From positions 1 to 64,000 of the IMG/VR virus record IMGVR_UViG_3300032240_000688: a stretch of 64,000 nucleotides of DNA; one strand, written 5' to 3'. Shown here one piece after another: positions 1-8,220 of this stretch. Origin of the DNA: a virus. The notes beneath the pieces were generated by a model. It made no database searches and was not told the DNA's origin. It saw nothing but the letters and a program-made list of their open reading frames with translations. Within the stretch, counting starts at the first letter, position 1. Every line of letters begins with the position of its first letter. A program made the position numbers and the translations under genes.

Positions 1-1
1 C

Positions 2-925
2 GCTATCCGTAAAAGTCAGTCCCGCGATCGAGTTGCTCTTGCCAAAGACATTGAAGCCAACCAGAAGCTCGTTATACAACTTAACGACGAGGCCGCACCA
101 ATTCGTGCAGAAGTACGCAAAGTAGAAGCAGACGTTGGCCCTATCAAATATATTGCGGCATTTTTATATGGATCTAATCCAGATGCTGATATACTAGAAA
201 AGGCAGTAACTTGGATTACAGTTCTTATCGTTATTGTGCTAGATCCGTTGGCCGTTGTGTTGCTATTAGCAAGCCAATATAGTTTTCAATGGGCTAAAGA
301 AGAAAAAGAACGCACTTGGGTTGACGACCAGGTAGATGATTTAAATGAGTCGGCTTTTGTTGCTGATGAAATCCTAAAAGCAGGGGTTACTAATAGTAAT
401 CCAGAAGATAATGTACCAGTTGTTGAAGAAGGCTTTGAAGGAGTTAGAGATCCCAAGACTGGCGAATGGATTCAAACAGGTCCTAGTTTTACCTACGAAG
501 TCCATCCCGACGAAGGAGCCGCACCTACATACAGTAGTGAAGCAACTGCCGAAGAGGATGAAGCGTTCAATGAACTTGCAAAACGTCAAGAATTCAAACC
601 TGCCACAGTGGAATATCAGATTCTTGAAGATGTTCAAGACGAAGAGCCTGATGTTACTGCCTACGTAGCACCGCCAGTAATAACTACAGCAACAACATTT
701 GTTCCTCCAGCATCTGGATACTACGAAGTGACACATACTGATAATGGTGTTATACTTAAAGACAGAGATGGGGCAGAAACTCATGTGGCCTTGGACATAG
801 CAGAACCTACTCCTACTTATGTTCAAAATGAAGAACAGAAAGAAGGCGGTCTTTGGCAAAGCATAGTGCATCCTATCACTCCAGAAGAATATCAACAAAA
901 GGCCAAGAAGAATGACAACGGGTAA
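2..925 (+). CDS. Membrane-anchored coiled-coil protein, 5' end outside window
   Basis: The frame is open from the left edge of the window, so the start is missing. The visible N-terminal part is charged and helical (probable coiled coil, ending near base 135). It is followed by a stretch with GPIKYIAAFLYG and then a hydrophobic segment (about bases 200-285, TVLIVIVLDPLAVVLLLA) that looks like one or two membrane helices. The C-terminal 200 residues are acidic and rich in E, D, P and T, with low complexity. Nothing catalytic is seen. Proteins of this shape occur in T4-like marine phages, but I cannot name a family. A GTG at 236 could serve as an internal start, but continuous coding upstream argues against it. 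Confidence 0.7.
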   Translation, partial: AIRKSQSRDRVALAKDIEANQKLVIQLNDEAAPIRAEVRKVEADVGPIKYIAAFLYGSNPDADILEKAVTWITVLIVIVLDPLAVVLLLASQYSFQWAKEEKERTWVDDQVDDLNESAFVADEILKAGVTNSNPEDNVPVVEEGFEGVRDPKTGEWIQTGPSFTYEVHPDEGAAPTYSSEATAEEDEAFNELAKRQEFKPATVEYQILEDVQDEEPDVTAYVAPPVITTATTFVPPASGYYEVTHTDNGVILKDRDGAETHVALDIAEPTPTYVQNEEQKEGGLWQSIVHPITPEEYQQKAKKNDNG

Positions 926-1304
926 AATTACTCTAATAACACCGCCAGACTTTTACGAAAACGAAAACCTTAGCATACTATTAATTGGACTCGATGAAGA
1001 TGAGCAAACAAGTTCTACTGAATGGCTAGGCTCTGCTGAAATACAAACCAACACCAATCTTTATTACTATCAAAACGAAGATGCAATCGAATGGTTGCTT
1101 TATGCGATAGCAAGAAGTGATGCGGTATATGTAAATGCAGATGCTGACAGCTATATTGTTCAAGCCATGTTAAGTTACATGATTGGCAAATCTCACGTAT
1201 ATTTTAGTTCCAATGATGAGAATAAAATTCGCTTATTCTCTTGTATTAGCGGACATCGCGTAAATAATATTACAGAATTTTTACAAGGCGTATTCAGTGA
1301 TTAA
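912..1304 (+). CDS. Conserved hypothetical, possibly nucleoside 2-deoxyribosyltransferase-like
   Basis: A 130-residue protein whose ATG overlaps the end of the upstream gene by 14 bases and whose end overlaps the ClpX start by 8, so the three are probably translated as one unit. Alternating hydrophobic strands and the pattern ...LLYAIARSDAVYVNAD... resemble the Rossmann-like fold of nucleoside 2-deoxyribosyltransferase-related phage proteins. I do not see a convincing catalytic Glu motif, so the assignment is weak. Confidence 0.55.
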   Translation: MTTGKITLITPPDFYENENLSILLIGLDEDEQTSSTEWLGSAEIQTNTNLYYYQNEDAIEWLLYAIARSDAVYVNADADSYIVQAMLSYMIGKSHVYFSSNDENKIRLFSCISGHRVNNITEFLQGVFSD

Positions 1305-2535
1305 AGACAAACACTCCTGCGATTTTTGCGGGAAAAGTAAAGAAGAAGTTGAAAAACTCATTGTCGGGAATGACGTTGGTATATGCAACGAGTGTATTGA
1401 TTTATGCTCAAATATTTTGACTGACGAAAAAGTCAAAGACTTTCCTGATGAGAAAGAACTACAGTCAAAATACAATCCCAGTAAAATCAAAGATTACCTA
1501 GACCAATACGTTATTGGTCAAGACCATGCAAAAATAAGTCTTAGTGTTGCAGTCAATCAACACTACAAACGCATCAATAATCCAAGTGCAGATATCAAGT
1601 TAGAAAAATCAAACGTCTTACTGTTAGGCCCAACTGGTTGCGGTAAGACTATGATGGCTAAGAAAATTGCAGAGTTCCTAGATCTGCCATTTGCGGTGTG
1701 TGATGCCACAGGCCTAACAGAAGCAGGCTATGTAGGCGATGACGTTGAAAGTATCCTTACTCGACTGGTTGCTATTGCAGATGGAGATGTAAAGAAAGCC
1801 CAACGTGGAATTGTCTACATTGACGAAATTGATAAGATCAGTCGCAAGGGCGAGAATGTCAGCATCACTCGTGACGTAAGTGGCGAAGGCGTACAACAGG
1901 CTCTTCTCAAAATGGTTGAGGGAAGTGTTATGCGATTGCCAACTGGTGATAAGCGTAAGCACCCTGGTAAAGAAGTCCTGGAAATTGACACCAGCGAAAT
2001 ACTCTTTATCTGCGGTGGCGCATTTGTCGGTCTTGACAAAGTTATTGATCGCAGGGTAAACAGTAACTCTATTGGATTCAGCAGTAAGGTACACAGCAAA
2101 AGCGAAATCAAAAATGTACACAAAGACGTTACTACCAAGGACATTATTACCTACGGAATGATCCCAGAATTTGTTGGTCGATTTGGTATCATTACTCATG
2201 TTAATGAATTAAGTGTCAAGGACCTAGTGACTATTCTTAAAGAGCCAAAAAATAGCTTGATTAGACAATATCAGTATCTTTTTGAGTTAGAAGGTGTTGA
2301 CTTATCATTTGATAGTGATGCACTTGAAATTATAGCAGAACAAGCCAAAGAATTGGAAACCAATGCTCGTGGACTTAAAAATTGCCTAGAAAAAGTACTT
2401 TTAAAGTACCAGTTTGAAGTTACTGATTTAGTAGCCCGTGGTTTGACAGGACTTAGAATAAGTAAAGATACAGTTAAAGGCGGAACTGCCGCACTTATTT
2501 TTGAAGAGAAAAATGGCAAAAAATCACAACAGTAA
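1297..2535 (+). CDS. clpX: ClpX, ATP-dependent unfoldase of the Clp protease
   Basis: A 412-residue AAA+ protein of normal ClpX length. In order: N-terminal zinc-binding domain with cysteines at 8, 11, 30 and 33; Walker A GPTGCGKT (111-118); pore loop GYVG (144-147); Walker B VYIDEIDK (173-180); an RKH pore motif; and an IGF tripeptide after the RRVNSNS stretch, the loop that docks ClpX onto ClpP. It should unfold tagged substrates and feed them to ClpP; a phage ClpP is encoded at 61182. The start is GTG at 1297, overlapping the gene before it. Keeping the IGF loop suggests real docking to a ClpP, viral or host. Confidence 0.95.
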   Translation: MIKDKHSCDFCGKSKEEVEKLIVGNDVGICNECIDLCSNILTDEKVKDFPDEKELQSKYNPSKIKDYLDQYVIGQDHAKISLSVAVNQHYKRINNPSADIKLEKSNVLLLGPTGCGKTMMAKKIAEFLDLPFAVCDATGLTEAGYVGDDVESILTRLVAIADGDVKKAQRGIVYIDEIDKISRKGENVSITRDVSGEGVQQALLKMVEGSVMRLPTGDKRKHPGKEVLEIDTSEILFICGGAFVGLDKVIDRRVNSNSIGFSSKVHSKSEIKNVHKDVTTKDIITYGMIPEFVGRFGIITHVNELSVKDLVTILKEPKNSLIRQYQYLFELEGVDLSFDSDALEIIAEQAKELETNARGLKNCLEKVLLKYQFEVTDLVARGLTGLRISKDTVKGGTAALIFEEKNGKKSQQ

Positions 2536-2746
2536 ACGAGGCTTGGTAGTAGAAGTAGGAGACAATTTTAATGCTTCGCTTAGAAAATTTAAGAAAAAAG
2601 TAGACGATAGCGGACTATTGATGACCGTGCTATCCAAACAGTTTTACGAAAAACCCACCACTGAACGTAAGCGCAAAAAAGGTGCCGCAAAGGCCCGTTG
2701 GAAAAAGCATTTACGCAATCAACAACTTCCACCAAAACTATACTAA
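2513..2746 (+). CDS. rpsU: Ribosomal protein bS21 homologue
   Basis: A 77-residue basic protein starting at ATG 2513 inside the end of clpX. It carries the bS21 signature: VEVGDNFNASLRKFKKK near the N-terminus, then FYEKPTTERKRKKGAAKARWKK. bS21 joins the 30S subunit near the mRNA exit/anti-Shine-Dalgarno region and affects initiation. Viral copies are known from large phages and may bias host ribosomes towards phage mRNA. A TTG at 2501 is in frame, but the ATG gives the conserved N-terminus. Confidence 0.9.
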   Translation: MAKNHNSKRGLVVEVGDNFNASLRKFKKKVDDSGLLMTVLSKQFYEKPTTERKRKKGAAKARWKKHLRNQQLPPKLY

Positions 2747-2763
2747 TTTACCTTAGATGATGT

Positions 2764-2769
2764 TATACT
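2764..2769 (+). promoter_or_regulatory. -10 box placing the transcript start at the exonuclease ATG
   Basis: TATACT ends 7 bases before the ATG at 2776, so a transcript from it would be leaderless. No good -35 hexamer lies 17 bases upstream, so this is a weaker call than other promoters here. Confidence 0.4.
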
Positions 2770-2775
2770 ATAGGT

Positions 2776-3303
2776 ATGACAAAACACTTAATGGTAGACT
2801 TAGAAACGATGGCTATCACGCCACGTACAGTTGTGCTGACTCTTGGCGCAGTTACATTCAATCCGTTTAATAACGATATCTATGACGAGTTGTATTTCAA
2901 ACTCAATTTAGATGATCAGGATGCATTGAACCGCGAGATTGATCCAAACACATTAGATTGGTGGGCTAAACAAAATCCAGAAGTGATGGAAGAAGCGTTT
3001 AGTCCAGATGGTCGTATTGGTCTTGCCGACGGTATTGACCAGTTCCATAAGTTTGCTTGGGGGTGTGACAAGATTTGGAGTCACGGTGCTGTGTTTGATA
3101 TTATCATCCTTGAGGATATCTATCGACAGCTTAACAGACCTATTCCTTGGGAATTTTGGAGGTGCCGTGATACACGCACCTTGTTTGACCTAGCTGATCC
3201 AGAGATGGAAAAAAGCGCCGAACAACATAATGCGCTATTCGACGCTATTCGTCAAGCAAAGGGTGTGCAGACTGTTTATCGTAAACTAGGTAAGTCTACT
3301 TAA
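2776..3303 (+). CDS. DEDD-family 3'-5' exonuclease (Rv2179c-like/DexA-type)
   Basis: A 175-residue nuclease. The first exonuclease motif is VDLETMA (Asp8, Glu10), a central Asp follows in SHGAVFDIII, and a late H-x4-D motif sits in EQHNALFDAIRQA. This is the pattern of the PF16473 3'-5' exoribonuclease/exonuclease family, common in T4-like phages. It would trim 3' ends of RNA or DNA using two metal ions. No Shine-Dalgarno lies before the ATG, in keeping with a leaderless message. Confidence 0.85.
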   Translation: MTKHLMVDLETMAITPRTVVLTLGAVTFNPFNNDIYDELYFKLNLDDQDALNREIDPNTLDWWAKQNPEVMEEAFSPDGRIGLADGIDQFHKFAWGCDKIWSHGAVFDIIILEDIYRQLNRPIPWEFWRCRDTRTLFDLADPEMEKSAEQHNALFDAIRQAKGVQTVYRKLGKST

Positions 3304-3721
3304 ACCAACCAATCTTTTCACCAGCGGCCTTTCTACGGTCGCTTTCTTCTTTTGTAGTTGGGTAACGGCTTGCCCAGATTAAGATCAATGCAAAGAACAC
3401 ACTCATACCTGCAACCGCTTTCCAGTTCTGTGTAGCGAACCACAAGATAATCAAACTCATGTCCATGCATATAAACATGATCCATTTTACTTTAGCAGGG
3501 TAAACTCTGCCATCGTTCCAGTTCTTAATAAATGGTCCAAACAGTTTGTGATTCATCATGTAGTTGTGGAATCGTTCGCTACTACGAGCAAAACAGTAGG
3601 TAGCAATTAAGCTAGGTGTTGACCAAGGAATACCTGGCACAATAACTCCGATATATGCTACTCCTAAGAATAGTATACCTGCTGTGAACCACAAATACTT
3701 TTTAATTTTTGTAAACATCAA
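3296..3721 (-). CDS. DUF454 (YbaN-like) inner-membrane protein
   Basis: A 141-residue membrane protein with an N-terminal helix pair (YLWFTAGILFLGVAYIGVIV), the family motif GVIVPGIPWSTPSLIATYCFARSS, and two further helices around residues 80-115. DUF454 proteins are inner-membrane proteins of unknown role. The gene overlaps the end of hemA by 20 bases on the same strand, so the two are probably co-translated. In some bacteria DUF454 genes lie near heme genes, but a direct role in heme metabolism is only inferred. Confidence 0.8.
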   Translation of the reverse strand: MMFTKIKKYLWFTAGILFLGVAYIGVIVPGIPWSTPSLIATYCFARSSERFHNYMMNHKLFGPFIKNWNDGRVYPAKVKWIMFICMDMSLIILWFATQNWKAVAGMSVFFALILIWASRYPTTKEESDRRKAAGEKIGWFK

Positions 3722-4916
3722 ATGCCTCTTTAAGTGAACGAGCTAGATAGTCAATATCTGCCTCGGTATGATTGGGCGTTGGTGTAAAGCGCAATCTTTC
3801 AGTACCCCACGGAACGGTTGGGTAGTTGATGGGTTGTACGTACAATGCTTTTTCTTCTAACAGCCAATCTGAGATTGCTTTAGTTTTCTTAGCATCACGT
3901 ACCATAACAGGAACAATATGTCCGTTCTCTGATAATGGGTTAATTTCTAATCCTGTAGCACGTAAATGTTCTCTTGTACTGTGTGCTACTTCAAATATCT
4001 TAGCACGAAGTTCTGGATGGTCTTGCACGTACTTGACACTGGCCAACGCACCAGCACACAGCACAGGACTCATACTTGTTGAAAAGATAAAGCCGTCTGC
4101 ATAACTTCGTACCATGTCAACTAGGTCACGGCTTCCGGCAATGTATCCGCCTTGAACACCAAATGCTTTGGCCAGCGTACCTTGTATGATATCTACCCCA
4201 TCAACGCAGAACTGTTCTTCAGCAACACCTGCGCCTCGAGCTCCGTACAAGCCAACAGCATGTACTTCGTCTACATAAACCATAGCACCATGCAAGCGAG
4301 CAATTTCGCAAACATCGCTGACTAAGCCTTTATCACCGTCCATGGAGTAGACTCCCTCTAGAGCAATAATAGGTTGTGTATCAATTGGTAAGTCTTTTAG
4401 GATTTCACGTAAGTGATCTAGATCATTATGCTTCCAAACTGTGCGATTTACTTTGGTACTCTTAATACCTACAATCATACTATTGTGATTGTGCTTGTCG
4501 CTTATGTAATGTACATTTGGAATCATACGTCCCAGGACACTGAGTGTAGCTTGATTGGCTACATAGCCGCTGGTAAAAGTTAGCGCACTGGTCTTATCGT
4601 GTAGTTTGGCAAGTTCGTGTTCTAGAGCAACGTGATAGTGAGTTGTTCCGCTAATGTTGCGGGTGCCGCCGGCACCTGCACCTGCGGTATCTAATGCGGT
4701 GTGCATAGCATCGACTACTACTTTATGCTGACCCATGCCTAGATAGTCGTTTGAACACCAGTTGGTAATATGTTTGATGTTGTATTTTCCGTACCAAATG
4801 GCTTTTGGAAAGTCACCCCGCTGTCGCAGGATGTCTGTGAATACTCTGTAATTGCCTTCAGTTTTGAGTTTCTCTAGACTTTTGGCAATCGCATCTTGTG
4901 TTTTTGGCTTAATCAT
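3702..4916 (-). CDS. hemA: 5-aminolevulinate synthase (Shemin/C4 pathway)
   Basis: A 404-residue alpha-oxoamine synthase. PLP-binding features are present: a Gly-rich segment GAGAGGTRNISG (80-90), SDKHNHNSMIVGI (139-151), Asp216 and His219 in VYVDEVHA, and the Schiff-base lysine Lys250 in GTLAKAFGVQGGYIA. It condenses glycine and succinyl-CoA to 5-aminolevulinate, the first heme precursor in alphaproteobacteria. Size and motifs fit ALAS better than KBL or BioF. Aquatic phage genomes with this gene are known. Heme oxygenase and bilin reductases lie 6.5 kb away on the other strand, giving the enzyme a pathway context. Confidence 0.93.
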   Translation of the reverse strand: MIKPKTQDAIAKSLEKLKTEGNYRVFTDILRQRGDFPKAIWYGKYNIKHITNWCSNDYLGMGQHKVVVDAMHTALDTAGAGAGGTRNISGTTHYHVALEHELAKLHDKTSALTFTSGYVANQATLSVLGRMIPNVHYISDKHNHNSMIVGIKSTKVNRTVWKHNDLDHLREILKDLPIDTQPIIALEGVYSMDGDKGLVSDVCEIARLHGAMVYVDEVHAVGLYGARGAGVAEEQFCVDGVDIIQGTLAKAFGVQGGYIAGSRDLVDMVRSYADGFIFSTSMSPVLCAGALASVKYVQDHPELRAKIFEVAHSTREHLRATGLEINPLSENGHIVPVMVRDAKKTKAISDWLLEEKALYVQPINYPTVPWGTERLRFTPTPNHTEADIDYLARSLKEAFDVYKN

Positions 4917-4940
4917 AGCATTATTTATGTGGTAATTTAA

Positions 4941-4969
4941 TTGACAGGTTTACCATTTGAGTGTATAAT
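4941..4969 (+). promoter_or_regulatory. Consensus sigma70 promoter
   Basis: TTGACA (4941-4946), 17-base spacer, TATAAT (4964-4969) preceded by TG. It reads rightward into the gene at 5000 and diverges from hemA. Confidence 0.85.
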
Positions 4970-4999
4970 AGTTGTTATACCATTCAGAAAGACACTATT

Positions 5000-5425
5000 A
5001 TGAAAATCGGATTAAGTTACAGCCGTTGCATTAGAGACATTGTCGACGGTACTATAGATATTAATGAAGTACTCGTTCTCATCACTCGCACAGATTTTGA
5101 TCCGCACAATGACGAGCAGTGGTCAGGTATTTGGGAAGGGTACGGCGGCGGCCAGAATTTTGGAGGACTGTGGAGTAATCCAGAATGGGCAGGATATAAT
5201 GATGAGGCTAAGTTCCGTGCAATAAGTATCGAACTGTATGATACAGGTAAGATGCACCAACCGCGCCAGTTCGGAGCTCATCCCCGCAGGATGCCGTACA
5301 TTTGGTTGGAAGCAGTATTGCCTAACACAGAGTTAGACTCTAACCCAACCTTAAAAAGAGCTTGGGAAGGATTTCAAACTATCGCGGGGTTGAGTGGAGT
5401 AACATTAGATAAGGAAGCACAATGA
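5000..5425 (+). CDS. Conserved phage hypothetical protein
   Basis: A 141-residue soluble protein starting MKIGLSYSRCIRDIVDG, about 30 bases after a consensus promoter. It has a Gly/Trp-rich middle (WEGYGGGQNFGGLWSNPEW) and ends 4 bases inside the next gene, a probable translational coupling. An in-frame GTG at 4961 lies within the promoter and is rejected as the start. I recognise no enzyme motif. Confidence 0.75.
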   Translation: MKIGLSYSRCIRDIVDGTIDINEVLVLITRTDFDPHNDEQWSGIWEGYGGGQNFGGLWSNPEWAGYNDEAKFRAISIELYDTGKMHQPRQFGAHPRRMPYIWLEAVLPNTELDSNPTLKRAWEGFQTIAGLSGVTLDKEAQ

Positions 5426-6249
5426 AAATTAATTTAGTCAGCGACATGCATCTTAACTTTGCAGACATTGAAATGCCCGGTGGTGATGTGTTGATTATGG
5501 CTGGCGACATTATTGAAGCTGGTGGTCTGCGCCGTGCTGACAATGCAAAGAAAGATACTTTCTTGGCTGATCGCTATCGCCGTTTCTTCAAGGAAGAAAT
5601 GCCCAAGTACCGCAAGGTGATTTACATTATGGGTAATCACGAGCATTATAACAACAGCTACGACGACACCGCAGATCGTATTCGCAGAGAACTGCCAGAC
5701 AATGTTCACTTCCTTGAACAAGAGGGTGTGCAGATCGATGATGTGTGGTTCTTTGGTGGTACCTTCTGGACTGACATGAACAAGGGTAATCCAACCAGCA
5801 TGCAGATCATTAAAGAAAGCATGAACGACTTTAAGATCATCAAGTTTGGGCATGGTGTTAAGATTGAAAATTACGGCAACAGCTATTGGACTAATCACTT
5901 CACCCCTGCCTATGCGGCCAGTGTTTTTAAGGATACTGTAGACAAGCTCAAGGTATTCTTAGACGAACACAAAGACGACAAGGTAGTTGTGGTCAGTCAT
6001 CATGCGCCCAGTGCTATGAGTATTGATCCTATGTTCAAAGATGACCATCACATGAACGGTGCATACTACAGTGACCTAAGCGAATTGATTTTAGATAACC
6101 CTCAAATCAAAACTTGGGTGCATGGACACATGCACAATCAAAGTGACTACATGATTGGCGAGACTCGTGTGCTAACTAACCCTCGTGGTTACCTAGGATA
6201 CGAAACTATTGCCAACACATTTGACCCTGGATTCAGTTTTGAAGTATGA
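5422..6249 (+). CDS. Calcineurin-like metallophosphoesterase
   Basis: A 275-residue enzyme with the full metallophosphoesterase motif set: SDMHLN (Asp8, His10), MAGDII, GNHEH, SHHAP and GHMH. These ligate two metal ions and hydrolyse phosphomonoesters or diesters. The substrate cannot be told from sequence; DNA, RNA or small nucleotides are all possible. It overlaps both neighbours by 4 bases. Confidence 0.88.
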   Translation: MKINLVSDMHLNFADIEMPGGDVLIMAGDIIEAGGLRRADNAKKDTFLADRYRRFFKEEMPKYRKVIYIMGNHEHYNNSYDDTADRIRRELPDNVHFLEQEGVQIDDVWFFGGTFWTDMNKGNPTSMQIIKESMNDFKIIKFGHGVKIENYGNSYWTNHFTPAYAASVFKDTVDKLKVFLDEHKDDKVVVVSHHAPSAMSIDPMFKDDHHMNGAYYSDLSELILDNPQIKTWVHGHMHNQSDYMIGETRVLTNPRGYLGYETIANTFDPGFSFEV

Positions 6250-6455
6250 TAGTAAGGTCCTACGATTCGAAGACTGTTCGACTCTCTTGGGAGTCTAAAG
6301 ACGACAATCGCACATGGGACAAGGCTTGTATCTACGCAGTTGAAAACTTTGGACTTCCGGGAGATCGTTTTGAGTGCCACTCAAACGAAGAATGGATGGA
6401 CTTTGAATTTAAGGACGACAAGGATGCACTCATGTTTTTAATGGGTGTTTCTTGA
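6246..6455 (+). CDS. Small LRW-family protein 1
   Basis: A 69-residue protein, first of four tandem genes with overlapping stop and start codons. All share a C-terminal pattern: aromatic-rich strand, then F.FKDDKDALMFLMGVS here, matching F.D.....FVLRWS in its neighbours. Function unknown. Confidence 0.7.
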   Translation: MIVRSYDSKTVRLSWESKDDNRTWDKACIYAVENFGLPGDRFECHSNEEWMDFEFKDDKDALMFLMGVS

Positions 6456-6649
6456 ACTCTATAACCTTTGGCAAAGACCAATATCATCTTAATGGTGCCA
6501 TGGAAGCCTGGTGCCGAGAAAACATCGGCGACGGTGGCTGGGGTGGCATGGACGGAGAGTTCTGGTATATCAAAAGCATGTTTGGCAATACCACATTTAC
6601 ATTTAGAGATCCAAAACACCTAACCTTATTTGTGCTGAGGTGGTCATGA
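6452..6649 (+). CDS. Small LRW-family protein 2
   Basis: A 65-residue protein starting at TTG 6452, overlapping the stop of the previous gene (TTGA). It has AMEAWCRENIGDGG in the middle and ends FRDPKHLTLFVLRWS. Same family as its neighbours and as a copy at 50088. Function unknown. Confidence 0.65.
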   Translation: MNSITFGKDQYHLNGAMEAWCRENIGDGGWGGMDGEFWYIKSMFGNTTFTFRDPKHLTLFVLRWS

Positions 6650-6933
6650 CAGGTTGGCAAAGCAAAAAGGCTATGAAAAGTCTTGAACAGGAAATAGCTA
6701 ACAAGATGGGCAATGACATGTCCCGTGAGATCGATCGCAAAGTGCTCTGGGGTATGCTTAAAGGCATAGGATGGACTCGTGTCATGCTGGATCGACTACA
6801 GGATAACAAACACGCTATTGATATTACCATTTGGCTAGAGGAAAATATTAAAAATCCTTTTGAGCGCAATGGCAGAGATTTTATCTTTGAAGATCCAAAA
6901 GATGCTACCATGTTTATATTGCGATGGGTATGA
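6646..6933 (+). CDS. Small LRW-family protein 3
   Basis: A 95-residue protein. The start is the ATG at 6646 within ATGA, chosen over the GTG at 6640. A longer helical N-terminal part precedes the family tail FEDPKDATMFILRWV. Function unknown. Confidence 0.68.
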   Translation: MTGWQSKKAMKSLEQEIANKMGNDMSREIDRKVLWGMLKGIGWTRVMLDRLQDNKHAIDITIWLEENIKNPFERNGRDFIFEDPKDATMFILRWV

Positions 6934-7112
6934 TAAAAGTCGACGAAGATTACTTTGCCGTTGAATTGAATTGGCGCCCTTCCAAAGAAATACTAAATTG
7001 GTGTCGCAGTACTTTTGGTGACGGAGAAGATGGTAGATGGCATTATCTGCATCCTAATATATGTTTTACCAGTGAGTCAGATCGACTGCTGTTTATACTG
7101 AGATGGTCATAA
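6930..7112 (+). CDS. Small LRW-family protein 4
   Basis: A 60-residue protein starting at ATG 6930 (ATGA overlap; an ATG at 6924 is also possible). It has EILNWCRSTFGDGEDG, matching AWCRENIGDGG of copy 2, and ends FTSESDRLLFILRWS. Function unknown. Confidence 0.68.
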   Translation: MIKVDEDYFAVELNWRPSKEILNWCRSTFGDGEDGRWHYLHPNICFTSESDRLLFILRWS

Positions 7113-7162
7113 GTAAAAAACAGACACACAGAGAGAATTAAGTCTTAAACAAAGGAGAAAAA

Positions 7163-8209
7163 ATGGACTTTATAACAAACGTCTTACTAAAAGACATTTC
7201 GTATCTATGGATGATCTTCTTCATTATGATCACCGCTGGATTAGCAAAAGAGTACGCTCTATTCGCCCCAGCGTTTGCCTATGTAAGAAATACATTCCGT
7301 AGTAATAAATTCGTAGTTGTACTTCTAAGTGCAATTGGTGGAATTCTGCCAATTGAAGGCCGAGTAACAGTTTCAGCAGGTCTGCTGGATACTGTAGCAC
7401 CTAAAGACGGTCCAGGCCGTGAGAAATTAGGTATTGTTGATTATCTAAGTACGCACCATTATTATATGTGGTCGCCATTAGAAAAAACAGTAATCCTACC
7501 TATCGCGGCATTTGGCTTGTCATACGGAGCATTCATCGGTCTAGTTGCACCCTTGTTAATTGTTAGCTTGCTGTTCATCAGCATCTACATCTGGACGCAA
7601 GTTAAAGATGAAGATCTAACAATCACACCAGGAAACTTCAAATTGAGTGCAGTCATGCGCAATGTGTTACCAATGTTTGTTGCCCTAGGCACCTACATCG
7701 GTCTCGGCGGCGAAGGACATGTATTTCCAATTTTTGGTTTGCTAACTCTATACTATGTGATCATCACACAGCAGTGGAGCCCTAAGAAATTATTGGGTTA
7801 CATTCGTTGGGATGTTCTAGCATGGGTTGGTGCAGTTATTATCTTAGGCAACTATTTCAAATCCTACAATAGTGAGTTCCTAACTATGATCAAAGGTGTT
7901 GGACTAGATCCTCACACGTTTGTTGGTATGTTAGCAATTTCAGTTATTGGATTTGTGGTTAGTTTCTTAATGGGCAGTTCAGGCAAGTTTATTGCCGTGG
8001 CAGTATTAATGGCGCAGGTCTTTGGAGTTGAATACTTCATATGGTTCTTTGCTATTGACTTTGCTGGCTATCTATTAAGTCCAACGCATAAGTGTGTTAT
8101 GATTGGTAATCGCTATTTTGGTACACCAGTCGCCACTTATTACAAGGCGCTAGGAACCTGGGCCTTGCTATTGTTAGCAGTTTCTGCTACAATAACATTT
8201 TTAATATAA
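7163..8209 (+). CDS. Polytopic membrane protein, DUF401/permease-like
   Basis: A 348-residue protein with about nine hydrophobic helices. Two motifs recall the DUF401 and gluconate-permease type transporters: GGILPIEGRVTVSAGLLDTV near residue 60 and LSPTHKCVMIGNRYFG near residue 300. It has a strong ribosome site (AAAGGAG) and an extended leader after the small-gene array. It may move an organic acid across the inner membrane. A transporter of this kind is unusual in a phage; the family call is tentative. Confidence 0.6.
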   Translation: MDFITNVLLKDISYLWMIFFIMITAGLAKEYALFAPAFAYVRNTFRSNKFVVVLLSAIGGILPIEGRVTVSAGLLDTVAPKDGPGREKLGIVDYLSTHHYYMWSPLEKTVILPIAAFGLSYGAFIGLVAPLLIVSLLFISIYIWTQVKDEDLTITPGNFKLSAVMRNVLPMFVALGTYIGLGGEGHVFPIFGLLTLYYVIITQQWSPKKLLGYIRWDVLAWVGAVIILGNYFKSYNSEFLTMIKGVGLDPHTFVGMLAISVIGFVVSFLMGSSGKFIAVAVLMAQVFGVEYFIWFFAIDFAGYLLSPTHKCVMIGNRYFGTPVATYYKALGTWALLLLAVSATITFLI

Positions 8210-8220
8210 GGAAATAAAAA

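Noticed and set aside
374-898. Long minus-strand open frame opposite the first gene
   Set aside because: Cys/Phe-rich nonsense composition, no ribosome site, and the plus frame continues from the window edge with phage-like composition.
1714-2199. Minus-strand open frame within clpX
   Set aside because: Opposite a strongly conserved ClpX core; no motif or start signals.
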